Positions 17,277-25,937 are shown, counted from the first letter of the stretch. The stretch is 64,000 nucleotides of DNA from an uncultured Burkholderiales bacterium (GCA_903822825.1 CAIJQQ010000013.1:1-64000), one strand, 5' to 3'. Made by a program: numbers and translations. The notes: a model not told the origin generated them from the letters alone.

Positions 17277-18362
17277 ATGACCGATATCCAAACCGGCTTT
17301 TCCAAAAGCTATGCCGAAGCTCGTCAGAAATTCCTGAACGCAGCACATGCTGCGGGCCTGGCCGTTGACTCCAACATCCACCCCTTGAAGGGCCGGGACG
17401 GCGAAGAGTTGGCCATGGACGTGGTGCTCGACGGCGCCCCCGACGCACAGCGCCTGCTGATCATCAGCAGCGCCTGCCATGGGGTGGAGGGCTATTGCGG
17501 CTCGGGCGTACAAGTCCATGCCCTTCAAAACACGGCTTGGCGCGAAGCGGCCAAGGCCAATGGCGTGGCGGTGCTCTACATCCATGCGCTCAACCCGCAT
17601 GGGTTTTCGCATGTGCGGCGTGTGACCCACGAAAACGTGGACATCAACCGCAACTTTCAGGACTTTTCCAAGCCCTTGCCAAGCAACGAGCCCTACAAAG
17701 AAATTCAACCCCTCTTGTTGCCCGAAGTTTGGCCACCGGATGCGGCCAACGCGGCAGCCACGGGTCAGTTCATCGCCGAGCGTGGCATGAAGGCGTTTCA
17801 GGCGGCCATCTCCAAGGGGCAGCACGACTTTCCTGAAGGCCTGTTCTTTGGCGGCCAGGCACCCACCTGGAGCAACCTCACCGTGCGCAAGGTGTTGCAA
17901 AAGTACGGTCAACGCTGCCAGAAATTCGCTTGGATCGACCTGCACACCGGCTTGGGTCCCAGCGGTCTGGGCGAGCGCATTTTTGCCTGTGCTGACGATG
18001 CAGCGGCCTACGCCCGCGCCAAAACCTGGTGGGGCCAAGGCATCACCTCGATTTACGATGGCTCTTCGACCTCAGCCTTCCTCACGGGTCTGATGTGGAT
18101 GTCGGCCTACCAAGAATGTCCGCAAGCCGAATACACCGGTATTGCCATGGAATATGGCACCCAGCCGCAAGAAAAGGTGATGCACGCTCTGCGCGGCGAC
18201 CACTGGCTGCACCTTCACCCCGAAGCGCCCGATGCCCTTCGCCAGCAGATCAAGCAAGACCTGATGGACGCTTTTTATGTGGACACCGATGAGTGGCGCA
18301 CCCAGATCGTCATCCAGGCCATGGACGCCATGAATCAAGCCGTTCACGGCCTGAACACCTGA
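17277..18362 (+). CDS. M14-type metallopeptidase (DUF2817)
   Basis: A 361-residue protein of the DUF2817 branch of M14 zinc carboxypeptidases. The metal site is suggested by SSACHGVEGYCGSG (His and Glu) and WIDLHTGLGPSG (His), with HALNPHGFSHVRR and ENVDINRNFQDF between, all family hallmarks. There is no signal peptide. It lies 13 bp after the M20 amidohydrolase, and the following gene's ATG comes one base-step after its TGA (GAATGA), implying tight coupling. Substrate unknown. Confidence 0.87.
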   Translation: MTDIQTGFSKSYAEARQKFLNAAHAAGLAVDSNIHPLKGRDGEELAMDVVLDGAPDAQRLLIISSACHGVEGYCGSGVQVHALQNTAWREAAKANGVAVLYIHALNPHGFSHVRRVTHENVDINRNFQDFSKPLPSNEPYKEIQPLLLPEVWPPDAANAAATGQFIAERGMKAFQAAISKGQHDFPEGLFFGGQAPTWSNLTVRKVLQKYGQRCQKFAWIDLHTGLGPSGLGERIFACADDAAAYARAKTWWGQGITSIYDGSSTSAFLTGLMWMSAYQECPQAEYTGIAMEYGTQPQEKVMHALRGDHWLHLHPEAPDALRQQIKQDLMDAFYVDTDEWRTQIVIQAMDAMNQAVHGLNT

Positions 18363-19322
18363 ATGACCGCGCCCCGTGTTTTGGTGCTGGGCGGCACCGG
18401 CTTTGTGGGCCGTCAGGTGTGCGAACAGTTGGCCCGACTGGGCTGGCAGGTCACCGTGCCCACACGCCGCGCCGCCAATGCAGCCGGCGTGCAAAGCCTC
18501 CCCGGCCTCACAGTGATCGAAGCCTCAGTCCACAACCCCGCCGACTTGGCCCGGTTGATGGCTGGGCACGATGTGGTGGTCAATTTGGTGGCTGTGCTGC
18601 ATGGCAACGAAGACCGCTTTGAACAAGTCCACGTCACACTGCCCGGCTTGATTGCTGACGCCATGCACCAGGCGGGTGTGCAGCGGCTGGTGCATGTGAG
18701 TGCGCTTGGCGCAGACCTGCAAGGCCCCTCGATGTACCAGCGCAGCAAGGCGCGTGGTGAAACTGTTTTACAAGGCGCAGGCCTGCAACTGACGGTGCTG
18801 CGCCCGAGCGTGATATTTGGCGCCGAAGACAAATTTTTGAACCTGTTTGCCGATCTGCAGGCCGTGGTGCCCTTCATGCCCCTGGCAGGTAGCCGCACGC
18901 GCTTTGCACCTGTGTGGGTGGGCGACGTGGCGCGCGCGGTGGTGGCCTGCCTGCAAAAGTCGGACACCATTGGCCAGACCTATGAGCTGTGCGGACCAGA
19001 CGTGATGACCTTGGGCGAATTGGTGCAACGCGCTGGGCAATGGGCCGGGGTGAACCACGGCCAAGGACGCCCCGTGATCGGCTTGCCGATGTGGGTGGGC
19101 TGGCTGCAAGCCGCGGCCATGGAGCTGGCCCCAGGCGAGCCCCTGATGAGCCGGGACAATTTGGCCTCCATGAAGGTGGACAACATCGCTACAGGCCAAA
19201 TGCCGGGTCTTTCCGACTTGGGCATCCGCGCAGCATCTGCAGCAGGGGTGGCGCCCAGCTATCTGGGCCACCGCGGCCCACGCAGCCGTTTGAACAGCTG
19301 GCGCTCACGCGCTGGCCGCTGA
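18363..19322 (+). CDS. Complex I NDUFA9-like NAD(P)-binding protein
   Basis: A 319-residue atypical SDR/NmrA-type Rossmann protein. The N-terminal cofactor loop is GGTGFVG (residues 9-15). The region LVHVSALGADLQGPSMYQRSK carries the degenerate catalytic Tyr-Lys, and LTVLRPSVIFGAEDKFLNLF is the NDUFA9 family hallmark. Homologues are linked to respiratory complex I stability in mitochondria; in bacteria the role is unproven. Last gene of the probable M20–M14–NDUFA9 operon. A long inverted repeat follows its stop. Confidence 0.85.
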   Translation: MTAPRVLVLGGTGFVGRQVCEQLARLGWQVTVPTRRAANAAGVQSLPGLTVIEASVHNPADLARLMAGHDVVVNLVAVLHGNEDRFEQVHVTLPGLIADAMHQAGVQRLVHVSALGADLQGPSMYQRSKARGETVLQGAGLQLTVLRPSVIFGAEDKFLNLFADLQAVVPFMPLAGSRTRFAPVWVGDVARAVVACLQKSDTIGQTYELCGPDVMTLGELVQRAGQWAGVNHGQGRPVIGLPMWVGWLQAAAMELAPGEPLMSRDNLASMKVDNIATGQMPGLSDLGIRAASAAGVAPSYLGHRGPRSRLNSWRSRAGR

Positions 19323-19356
19323 GTTCGGACAACGCTGACGTTCGAAGTCTCAGGGG

Positions 19357-19430
19357 ATGTGTGAGGGGATGCGGCGGGTTCCTCATGACGGGGTACCGAA
19401 AATCGTCACCCGCCGCATCCCCCCACACAC
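19357..19430. repeat. Near-perfect 23-bp inverted repeat with 28-nt loop
   Basis: Arms at 19357-19379 and 19408-19430 match at 21 of 23 positions; the core is GGGGATGCGGCGGGT and its complement. The spacer is 28 nt. There is no clear T-tract on either side, and the sequence is not one of the REP family units in this window. It could be a stable attenuating hairpin, an mRNA end-protecting structure or a remnant of a mobile element. Confidence 0.8.
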
Positions 19431-19504
19431 CTTGGCGGTGCGATCTGTCCCCTGTTGACAGTCACGACCGCTAACATGTGGGCTTCGCCTGAAGGGAGAA
19501 AACA

Positions 19505-20188
19505 ATGATCCAGCTCTACATCGCCAACAAGAATTATTCTTCCTGGTCCATGCGCCCTTGGGTGCTGCTGCGACAGGCGGGCATTGCCTTTGAGGAGGTC
19601 TATGTTCGCTTTGACAGCTTTGCGGCTGACTCGCAATTCAAGGCCGCGCTGAAAGACGTGAACCCGGTGGGCAAAGTGCCTGTGCTGGTGCACGACGGCC
19701 TGGCCGTGTGGGACACGCTGGCCATTGCCGAATATGTGGCTGAACAGTTCCCGGATAAAAAGCTGTGGCCGCAAGAACGCGCCGCCCGCGCACGGGCCCG
19801 CAGCATCTGCGCCGAAATGCACAGCGGCTTTGCGGGCTTGCGCAGCGCATGCCCCATGAACATCGAGGCCCATCTGCCCGAGGTCGGCGCATTGGCCCTG
19901 CGCGACAAGCCCGCCGTGCGCGCCGACCTGGAGCGCATCTGCAGCCTGTGGAGCGGCTTGCTGACAGAACACGGTGGTCCCATGCTGTTTGGTCAGTTCA
20001 CCATTGCCGACGCTTACTTTGCCCCGGTGGTGATGCGCCTGAAAACCTATGCCCTGCCCGTGCCTGCCGATGTGGCCACCTACATGGACCGCGTCTGCGC
20101 CCTGCCTGGCGTCAAAGCCTGGATCGACGACGCTTTGGCCGAAAAGGACTTCATCGACTTTGAAGAGCCTTTCCGGGTGGCTCGCTGA
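19505..20188 (+). CDS. Glutathione S-transferase family protein
   Basis: A 227-residue cytosolic GST. The N-terminal thioredoxin-fold domain (1-80) includes NKNYSSWSMRPWVLLRQAGI, with Ser residues at the usual GSH-activating position, and the cis-Pro region VGKVPVLVHDG. The C-terminal all-helical domain follows. The ATG is preceded by GAAGGGAG at a good distance. The CCA enzyme gene begins 14 bp later in the same direction, so the two may be cotranscribed. The substrate is unknown. Confidence 0.92.
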   Translation: MIQLYIANKNYSSWSMRPWVLLRQAGIAFEEVYVRFDSFAADSQFKAALKDVNPVGKVPVLVHDGLAVWDTLAIAEYVAEQFPDKKLWPQERAARARARSICAEMHSGFAGLRSACPMNIEAHLPEVGALALRDKPAVRADLERICSLWSGLLTEHGGPMLFGQFTIADAYFAPVVMRLKTYALPVPADVATYMDRVCALPGVKAWIDDALAEKDFIDFEEPFRVAR

Positions 20189-20202
20189 GCAAAGCGCTTG
20201 AC

Positions 20203-21453
20203 ATGAACGTGTTTGTCGTCGGCGGTGCGGTGCGAGATGCCTTGATGGGCTTACCCGTCAACGACCGCGACTGGGTGGTGGTGGGCCGCACGCCCGAGGC
20301 CATGACCGCTCAGGGATTCATGCCCGTGGGCAAGGACTTTCCGGTCTTTCTGCATCCGCAGACCCGCGAGGAATACGCCCTGGCCCGCACCGAGCGAAAA
20401 ACCGCCTGGGGCTACAAAGGTTTTGCAGTGCACGCCGCCCCCGACGTCACCCTTGAAGAAGACCTGACCCGACGCGACCTCACGGTCAACGCCATGGCCG
20501 TGCCCGAGGCGTTGGCGCACCAGCCACCCAGCGCCTGGGCAGGCCAGATCGTTGACCCTTATGGCGGCCAGCGTGATGTGCAAGCCAAGGTACTGCGCCA
20601 TGTCACGCGCGCTTTTGCAGAAGACCCGGTGCGCATCCTGCGCGTGGCGCGCTTTGCGGCGCGCTTTGCGGACTTCACCGTGGCCGACGAGACGATGGCA
20701 CTGATGCGCCAGATGGTTGAGGGCGGAGAAGTGGACCACCTGGTGCCCGAGCGCGTTTGGCAAGAGTTGGGCAAAGGCCTGATGAGCGAAAAACCTTCAC
20801 GCATGTTCGAGGTGCTGCGCGAATGCGGCGCGCTCAAGGTTTTGCTGCCCGAGCTGGACCGCCTGTGGGGCGTGCCCCAACGCCCCGAATACCACCCCGA
20901 AGTGGACACGGGCGTGCACATGATGCTGGTGCTGGACATGGCCTCACGCCTGGGCACGCCGCTGGCTGTGCGCGTGGCGTGTTTGATGCACGACCTGGGC
21001 AAAGGCACCACAGCTGCCGACGTGCTGCCACGCCACATTGGCCACGAAGGCCGAAGCGTGAATTTGCTGCAAAAGTTGTGTGCGCGCCTGCGCGTGCCCA
21101 CCGATTGCAAGGAGCTGGCCGAGGTGGTGGCGCGGGAGCACGGCAACATCCACCGCAGTGGGGACTTGAATGCCGAAGCACTGATGCGCCTGCTCGATCG
21201 CTGCGACGCCATTCGCCAAGCCGAGCGATTTGCGCTCGTGCTGCAAGCGTGTGAATGCGATGCACGAGGACGGCTGGGGTTCGAGGATGCGGCTTACCCG
21301 CAGGCTGCGCGTTTGCTCAAAGCGCAACTAGCGGCCCTGTCGGTCGAGACCGCCCCGATCGCGCAAGCGGCGGCGGCTCAAGGGCTCCAAGGACCAAAAA
21401 TTGGCGAGCAGATCGCCAAGGCCCGCTTGCAGGCCATTGCGCAGGCACTGTAA
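20203..21453 (+). CDS. cca: Multifunctional CCA-adding enzyme
   Basis: Adds or repairs the 3'-CCA of tRNAs using CTP and ATP without a template. The 416-residue protein has the class II nucleotidyltransferase head with GGAVRD (7-12) and the catalytic carboxylates Asp21 and Asp23, then the neck/body (R-rich VRILRVARFAARF). The C-terminal HD domain has HDLGKG and ADVLPRHIGHEG, which gives the phosphatase/phosphodiesterase functions of the multifunctional gammaproteobacterial-type enzyme. The start MNVFVVGGAV is the family standard. Confidence 0.96.
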   Translation: MNVFVVGGAVRDALMGLPVNDRDWVVVGRTPEAMTAQGFMPVGKDFPVFLHPQTREEYALARTERKTAWGYKGFAVHAAPDVTLEEDLTRRDLTVNAMAVPEALAHQPPSAWAGQIVDPYGGQRDVQAKVLRHVTRAFAEDPVRILRVARFAARFADFTVADETMALMRQMVEGGEVDHLVPERVWQELGKGLMSEKPSRMFEVLRECGALKVLLPELDRLWGVPQRPEYHPEVDTGVHMMLVLDMASRLGTPLAVRVACLMHDLGKGTTAADVLPRHIGHEGRSVNLLQKLCARLRVPTDCKELAEVVAREHGNIHRSGDLNAEALMRLLDRCDAIRQAERFALVLQACECDARGRLGFEDAAYPQAARLLKAQLAALSVETAPIAQAAAAQGLQGPKIGEQIAKARLQAIAQAL

Positions 21454-21465
21454 GCGCCAAGGCGG

Positions 21466-21912
21466 TCAGAGGTGGGAACGCGCCCACTGCGCGATGTCCT
21501 GCGCGGAACGAAAAGCCCCCGCTTGACGTGCAACCTCTTTCCCGCCGACGAAAAGCGCCAAAGTAGGAATGCTGCGGATGTTGAAGCGGGTCGCCAAGGC
21601 CTGCGCTTCTTCGGTGTTGAGTTTGGCCAAGCGCACTTGCGGCTCAAGCATGGCCGCCGCTTGCTCGAAGGCTGGTGCCATCATGCGGCACGGCCCGCAC
21701 CAAGGGGCCCAAAAATCCACCAGAACCGGGATTTGGCTGCGGCCAATGTGGCGGTCAAAGGTCGTGGCGTCCAAGGCCAGCGGGTGCCCGTCAAAAAGAT
21801 TTTTATGGCATTGCCCGCAATCGGGACTGCTGCGCATGTCGGGCACACGCACCCGGTTGGTGGTGTGGCAATGTGGACAGACGATGTGCAAAGAATCGGC
21901 GGTGTCGGTCAT
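21466..21912 (-). CDS. trxC: Thioredoxin 2
   Basis: A 148-residue thiol-disulfide oxidoreductase. The N-terminal zinc ribbon (Cys12, Cys15, Cys32, Cys35) distinguishes TrxC from TrxA. The thioredoxin fold carries the active site WCGPC (Cys72, Cys75) and the cis-Pro segment RSIPTLALF. TrxC is often OxyR-regulated in enterics; no OxyR box was searched for in detail here. It converges on cca with a 12-bp gap. Confidence 0.95.
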   Translation of the reverse strand: MTDTADSLHIVCPHCHTTNRVRVPDMRSSPDCGQCHKNLFDGHPLALDATTFDRHIGRSQIPVLVDFWAPWCGPCRMMAPAFEQAAAMLEPQVRLAKLNTEEAQALATRFNIRSIPTLALFVGGKEVARQAGAFRSAQDIAQWARSHL

Positions 21913-21977
21913 GAAAACCCTTTGTGGTTCAACCCCACATGGGGGTCACGCCCACCGGTTCAAGAGCCTGAGCCCAT

Positions 21978-21995
21978 GGGCAGCGAACGCTGCCC
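21978..21995 (-). terminator. GC hairpin after infA
   Basis: GGGCAGC-GAAC-GCTGCCC is a perfect 7-bp stem with a 4-nt loop, placed 8 nt beyond the infA stop. No U-tract follows in the infA direction, so it is either a weak terminator or an RNA-stabilising hairpin. Confidence 0.45.
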
Positions 21996-22002
21996 GCCCG
22001 GA

Positions 22003-22257
22003 TCAACGGGGCGTGCGCGGCGCCATCGGTGCGCGGCCGGCCAGGTGACGGAAGCTGATGCGGCCCTTGCTCAGATCGTAAGGCGACAGCTCGAGCGTCA
22101 CACGGTCACCCGCCAGAATGCGGATGTGGTTTTTGCGCATCTTGCCAGCGGAGTAAGCGATCAATTGGTGGCCGTTGTCCAAGGTCACGCGAAAACGCGT
22201 GTCGGGCAACACCTCGTTGACCACGCCCATCAATTCAATCAGTTCTTCTTTTGCCAT
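22003..22257 (-). CDS. infA: Translation initiation factor IF-1
   Basis: An 84-residue S1-fold (OB) protein that binds the ribosomal A site during initiation. It has the IF-1 hallmarks [35 protein letters not shown] and [15 protein letters not shown]. The C-terminal extension ([14 protein letters not shown]) beyond the usual 72 residues is typical of the second, monocistronic infA copy of betaproteobacteria; the ribosomal-operon copy would be elsewhere. The start has the standard MAKEELIE. Confidence 0.95.
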   Translation of the reverse strand: MAKEELIELMGVVNEVLPDTRFRVTLDNGHQLIAYSAGKMRKNHIRILAGDRVTLELSPYDLSKGRISFRHLAGRAPMAPRTPR

Positions 22258-22271
22258 TTAAAACGTCTTTC

Positions 22272-22523
22272 TCAAAACACAATCGGTTTGGTTGTCTGAC
22301 GCTCCACCCAGAGCACGCCCTCATCGAGGGCGTACTGGCTGGCAGCGGCAGACGTTGCAAATTCGGGCACAAACCGCATCACGCGGTCGGTGCTGGCGCT
22401 GCCATGGCCACTGGCCACGGACACTTGCGCGCCAAAAGTTCCATTGGGCAAAGCCCTGGAACAAGGTTCAATACGGTACTTGCCCATCGCAAGTGGCTTG
22501 TGAAAACAATGGTGAATCGACAT
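22272..22523 (-). CDS. Small conserved-type protein, unknown function
   Basis: An 83-residue frame whose later part (from Met13 at 22487: MGKYRIEPCSRALPNGTFGA) reads like a compact alpha/beta protein with FGAQVSVASGHG and a C-terminal helix. I know similar small basic proteins in Comamonadaceae but cannot name a function. Neither Met1 nor Met13 has a clear Shine-Dalgarno, so the start is open. It is immediately upstream of infA (14 bp), same strand, so cotranscription is likely. Confidence 0.55.
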   Translation of the reverse strand: MSIHHCFHKPLAMGKYRIEPCSRALPNGTFGAQVSVASGHGSASTDRVMRFVPEFATSAAASQYALDEGVLWVERQTTKPIVF

Positions 22524-22886
22524 GGATTTTATCTAATGGAGGAGAAGTCACCGATTTCATCTTTTTTGATGGTGTCGCGTGGCTCAAGTTTTGACACGTC
22601 CTGGTGCCAAATACGCCTCCAATGGACGGCCCCGCAGGCGCCGTCAAAGAACATCACCGTGCAGAGGTGATCTCAAAAGGAAGCAAAAAAATCGTTGTGC
22701 CGACTCTGAAAAAGAGCGCAGCGGGCGATGGGCACAGTGGAGGACAAGACTGGCATCCCTCTGCCGGGATGCGCTATCGGCTCGGTCAGAGCAAGATGGG
22801 CATAAGTCGCCAATGGCGTGATTGCACTGTAACACGTTCTTCTCTGGCCCCTTCAAACCGACCCCGTCACGCACAAAGCCAATGGG
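22524..22886. other. 363-bp stretch without a convincing gene
   Basis: Six-frame reading gives only short frames with biased shadow-like composition and no recognisable protein. One perfect 7-bp hairpin, GCATCCC/GGGATGC, lies around 22755-22774. A GTGCC/GGGCAC pair encloses 22695-22738. No tRNA, 6S, SRP or tmRNA signature was found. It may be the upstream region of the small gene plus infA, an unknown small RNA, or decayed sequence. Confidence 0.4.
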
Positions 22887-23081
22887 TCAGAGCCAACGGG
22901 CGATGGCCGCCGCCAGCATGCTGAGCAGCAAGGTGCTGGCCAATGGGATGAACCACTCTCGCCCGAAAAGCCGGAATCGGATGTCACCCGGCAAACGGCC
23001 AAAACCCAGCTTTTGCAACCAGGGCTGCAGGCCGCTGAAAATGATCAGGGCCAAAAAAGTGACGATCAGCCAGCGGAACAT
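22887..23081 (-). CDS. DUF2905-type small membrane protein
   Basis: A 64-residue protein with two hydrophobic helices (about 3-18 and 46-63) around a short loop with LGFGRLPGDIRFRLFGREW, the hallmark of DUF2905 inner-membrane proteins; no function is known. The frame is open further upstream, but the ATG at 23081 has a GGGAG Shine-Dalgarno 8 nt away and gives the family length. It is 31 bp downstream of the MidA-like gene on the same strand, so the two are probably cotranscribed. Confidence 0.85.
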   Translation of the reverse strand: MFRWLIVTFLALIIFSGLQPWLQKLGFGRLPGDIRFRLFGREWFIPLASTLLLSMLAAAIARWL

Positions 23082-23112
23082 GGTCAGGCTCCCATGACAA
23101 ACATCACGGGCA

Positions 23113-24228
23113 TCACAGCCTGTGACTGCGGTCACCCGCAGCAAAACCCTGGGCCTGCCAATCGTCGGCCGTGGCAAAGCCCACCACCTTGAACAGCTCG
23201 CCCATTTCGTGCTCGTTCAGCAGGCGCTGCGCCTGGCTGCGCTCGGCCAGCGTGCTCTTCGCCATGCGCTCGGCCACGCCCAAGTTCAGCAGAAAACGCG
23301 CTTGCGAGGTGTAGCCCAGCACCTGCAAACCAGCGTTTTGCCCCACCATGGCCACCCCGGTGAAGTTCACATGGGCGGTGATGTCTTTCTGGCCCACCGC
23401 CACCAGTGGATCGGCATCGGCTTGGTGCAATTGGTGGCACATCACGGTGCCCATGTGCCGCTGAGGGTGGAAGTATTCGCTCTCAGGAAAGCCGTAGTCC
23501 AGGAAAAACGCCGCCCCACCACGCCCGGCCAGCAAGCGCTCGGCCAGACTGGCAACAAAGGCCTCGGCTTGAGGGTGGATTTCGGTCAGGTAATCGTGAT
23601 TGCCCTCAATGTCGACGGGGGGACGCAAGTCGGTCAAGCGGTCTTGCCAAGCGAAGCCCTCGCCTTCAGCATCCGCCCATGCGCTGACCACGCCGCGTTC
23701 ATGCCAGACGCCCTGGGTGCGCTGCAACAGCTGCACCGGCATGGCGTCCAGCACCTCGTTGCCCACCACCACGCCCTCCATGGCGTCGGGCCAGGCGTCG
23801 AGCCAGCGGAGCTTGTGGGCGTAGGCCTTCAGTGTCTGGGCTTGGCGCTCTCGCAGGCTGCCCGACAAATCGATGATGGTGTAGCTGCGCACCGCATCGC
23901 CCAGACTGTCCAGCAGTTGCAGGGCCAGTGCCCCGGTGCCCGCGCCAAACTCCCAGACTTCGTCGGTGCCGGTGGTGTCCAACGCCTCTTGCACCTGCAC
24001 GGCCAAGGTTTGGCCAAACAGCGGGGACATGCCCGGCGCGGTCACGAAATCGCTGCCCGAAGCGGGCATGGCCCCGAACTTTTGCAGGTGGTTGGCGTAA
24101 TAACCCAAGCCCGGCTCATACAGCGCCATGGCCATGAAGCGGTCAAAACCCAGCCAGCCATCGGCTTGCGCAATGGCTTGCTGGATGCGTTGGGCGAGTT
24201 CGCTGGAAATGAAGGCGGTTGGGGTCAC
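23113..24228 (-). CDS. MidA/NDUFAF7-type SAM-dependent methyltransferase
   Basis: A 371-residue protein of the DUF185/MidA family, whose mitochondrial members methylate an arginine of complex I. Signatures are FMAMALYEPGLGYYA, SDFVTAPGMSPLFGQTLA, the SAM loop EFGAGTGALA, GNEVLDAMPVQL, and the late LDYGFPESEYFHPQR. The frame runs open to 24420 across a REP element. The likely start is the GTG at 24228 just before TPTAFISSELAQRI. It is interesting that an NDUFA9-like gene occurs 4 kb away, since both human namesakes serve complex I. The neighbouring gene diverges. Confidence 0.88.
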   Translation of the reverse strand: MTPTAFISSELAQRIQQAIAQADGWLGFDRFMAMALYEPGLGYYANHLQKFGAMPASGSDFVTAPGMSPLFGQTLAVQVQEALDTTGTDEVWEFGAGTGALALQLLDSLGDAVRSYTIIDLSGSLRERQAQTLKAYAHKLRWLDAWPDAMEGVVVGNEVLDAMPVQLLQRTQGVWHERGVVSAWADAEGEGFAWQDRLTDLRPPVDIEGNHDYLTEIHPQAEAFVASLAERLLAGRGGAAFFLDYGFPESEYFHPQRHMGTVMCHQLHQADADPLVAVGQKDITAHVNFTGVAMVGQNAGLQVLGYTSQARFLLNLGVAERMAKSTLAERSQAQRLLNEHEMGELFKVVGFATADDWQAQGFAAGDRSHRL

Positions 24229-24246
24229 GCAGCGATTATCGCCCTG

Positions 24247-24320
24247 TGTAGGAGCCCCGCCCTCGGGGCGATGGCCTGCGGTTTGCAGTTGCCCATCGCG
24301 GCGGGGGCGCCGCTCCCACA
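24247..24320. repeat. REP-like inverted pair, locus C
   Basis: The left unit TGTAGGAGCCCCGCCCTCGG plus GGCGATGG is the cleanest CCCCG-type copy in the window. The right unit is the reverse complement of TGTGGGAGCGGCGCCCCCGC plus CGCGATGG. The 74-bp pair lies between divergent midA-like and SDR genes. Confidence 0.93.
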
Positions 24321-24400
24321 GGCAGGCATAGGCCCTGCGCAGGCGAGCGGTCAGCCCATCACCGATAATTGCGGGTCTTTCTCTCCCCCGTGGAATCACC

Positions 24401-25177
24401 TTGAAACACGTTCTGATCACTGGCGGCGCATTGCGTCTGGGCGCGGCCCTGTGCAGGGCTTTTGCGCAAGCGGGCTGGCAGGTGTGGTGCCACTACCAGC
24501 GCTCGGCCGATGCAGCCCAGGCTTTGCAGCTCGAACTTCAGTCCGAGGGTGCCGATGTGCGTCTGGTGCAAGCTGACCTGGCGCTGAGCGCCGAAGTCCA
24601 GCGCATGATGGCCCACATCACCCAAACCACCGGGCCACTGGACTGCCTGGTGAACAACGCCTCCTTGTTTGAACCGGACGAAGGCAAGGACATGGACTTG
24701 CCCGGTGCCCGTCTGCAGCTGGAAGTGAACCTGATTGCGCCAATGGCTCTGGCTTCGCTCATGGCCAATCAAGCCGCGCCCAACGCCCCACCCGGTCAAC
24801 GCAGCGTCGTCCACATCCTGGACCAGAAGGTGTTCAACCTGAACCCCGACTATTTTTCGTACACCGTCTCCAAATTGGCGCTCGAGCGCTCGGTCGCCTT
24901 GCAGGCGCAAGCCTTGGCTCCTGGTTTGCGGGTGTGCGGCGTGGCCCCAGGCCTGATGTTCTTGAGCGGCCCGCAAACCCAAGAGAACTTTGACCGCAAC
25001 AGCCGCGTGAACCTGTTGCGCGAGCCGATCGACCCGGCACAGGTGGCCGCCACTTGCCTGTTTTTGGCACAAAACCCCTGCATTACCGGCACCACGGTGA
25101 GCGTGGACAATGGCCAGCACTTGGTGCCCTTGGCGCGCGATGTGATGTTTTTGGGTGAACCGAAAGACCCTGCATGA
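24401..25177 (+). CDS. SDR oxidoreductase, pteridine-reductase-like
   Basis: A 258-residue SDR with cofactor loop TGGALRLG (7-14), whose Arg at position 12 is typical of NADPH-dependent pteridine reductases/FolM, then NNAS (85-88) and the catalytic pair Tyr154/Lys158. The start codon is TTG at 24401; no ATG fits. It overlaps the first folB gene by four bases (ATGA), which itself overlaps a second folB-like gene. This context supports a role in dihydrofolate or dihydromonapterin reduction, but the substrate is inferred. Confidence 0.85.
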   Translation: MKHVLITGGALRLGAALCRAFAQAGWQVWCHYQRSADAAQALQLELQSEGADVRLVQADLALSAEVQRMMAHITQTTGPLDCLVNNASLFEPDEGKDMDLPGARLQLEVNLIAPMALASLMANQAAPNAPPGQRSVVHILDQKVFNLNPDYFSYTVSKLALERSVALQAQALAPGLRVCGVAPGLMFLSGPQTQENFDRNSRVNLLREPIDPAQVAATCLFLAQNPCITGTTVSVDNGQHLVPLARDVMFLGEPKDPA

Positions 25178-25569
25178 GCGACCTCATGACCTCATTGGCG
25201 CTGAATTGTCGACGCCTGTTTTTGCGCAACCACACGGTGGATGTGCGCATTGGCGCGCACGACTTTGAAAAGCTTGGGCCCCAACGCATCGTCTTCAACG
25301 TCGAGTTGTTCGTGCCCTACAGTGCGTCCACCCCCACACAAGACGATTTGGCCGAGGTGGTGGACTATGATTTCATCCGCGAAGTGATCGCCAATCGCGT
25401 GTCCCAGGGCCACATCGTCCTGCAAGAAACCCTGTGTGACGACCTGATGCGCGAACTGATCGCGCACCCGCAGGTGCAAGCGGTGCGCTTGTCGAGCTGC
25501 AAACCCGACGTGTACCCGGACTGCGAAGCGGTTGGGGTTGAAATTTTCCAGATCAAACCCGCGCCATGA
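25174..25569 (+). CDS. folB: Dihydroneopterin aldolase family protein, copy 1
   Basis: A 131-residue FolB-fold protein of the folate pathway (dihydroneopterin to 6-hydroxymethyldihydropterin plus glycolaldehyde). It keeps the family layout: VDVRIGAHDFEKLGPQRIVFNVELF near the N-terminus, VVDYDFIREVI in the middle, LQETLCDDLMREL, and the late Lys in SCKPDVYPDCEAVGVEIF. It overlaps the flanking genes by four bases on both sides. A second, divergent paralogue follows, so one of the pair might be an epimerase (FolX-like) or the two may form a mixed octamer; sequence alone does not decide. Confidence 0.85.
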   Translation: MSDLMTSLALNCRRLFLRNHTVDVRIGAHDFEKLGPQRIVFNVELFVPYSASTPTQDDLAEVVDYDFIREVIANRVSQGHIVLQETLCDDLMRELIAHPQVQAVRLSSCKPDVYPDCEAVGVEIFQIKPAP

Positions 25570-25937
25570 AAACACCCGCAGGACACCAAACCCTGGAGTT
25601 GACCGGTTTGCGGTTTCACGCGAACCTGGGCATCCTCGAGCACGAAAAAACCGACCCGCAGCCGATCCAGGTCGACGCCGAATTGAACCTGGGCACGCAG
25701 CCCCTGATGCCCAGCGACGACGACATCCACCATGTGCTGGACTACCGCAAGGTGCGCAAGATCATCATCGATGAATGCACGGCTGAGCACATCAACCTGC
25801 TGGAAACGTTGATCGGCAAAGTCTCGAACCGCCTGATGCAACTGCCCGGCGTGCTGGGTGTGCGCGTCAAGATTGCCAAACTTGAAATTTTTGAAGACTG
25901 CGAAGTGGCCATTCGCATGGAAACTGGACAGTGGTGA
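25566..25937 (+). CDS. Dihydroneopterin aldolase family protein, copy 2
   Basis: A 123-residue second FolB/FolX-type protein. Segments [50 protein letters not shown] and [21 protein letters not shown] follow the family plan. The Glu/Lys catalytic-pair positions appear occupied (EHEKTDPQ and KIAKLEIF). It differs strongly from the preceding copy, so the tandem is an old duplication rather than a recent one. ttcA begins immediately after it. Confidence 0.82.
   Translation: MKTPAGHQTLELTGLRFHANLGILEHEKTDPQPIQVDAELNLGTQPLMPSDDDIHHVLDYRKVRKIIIDECTAEHINLLETLIGKVSNRLMQLPGVLGVRVKIAKLEIFEDCEVAIRMETGQW

Noticed and set aside
19357-19430. Inverted repeat as ends of an insertion sequence
   Set aside because: Only 28 bp lie between the arms, with no transposase or target duplication.
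22604-22924. 106-codon plus-strand frame in the gene-free stretch
   Set aside because: No ribosome site, no domain, and it runs into the opposite-strand DUF2905 gene.
24229-24420. N-terminal extension of the MidA-like protein
   Set aside because: The extra codons fall within a REP pair; homology begins at the GTG at 24228.
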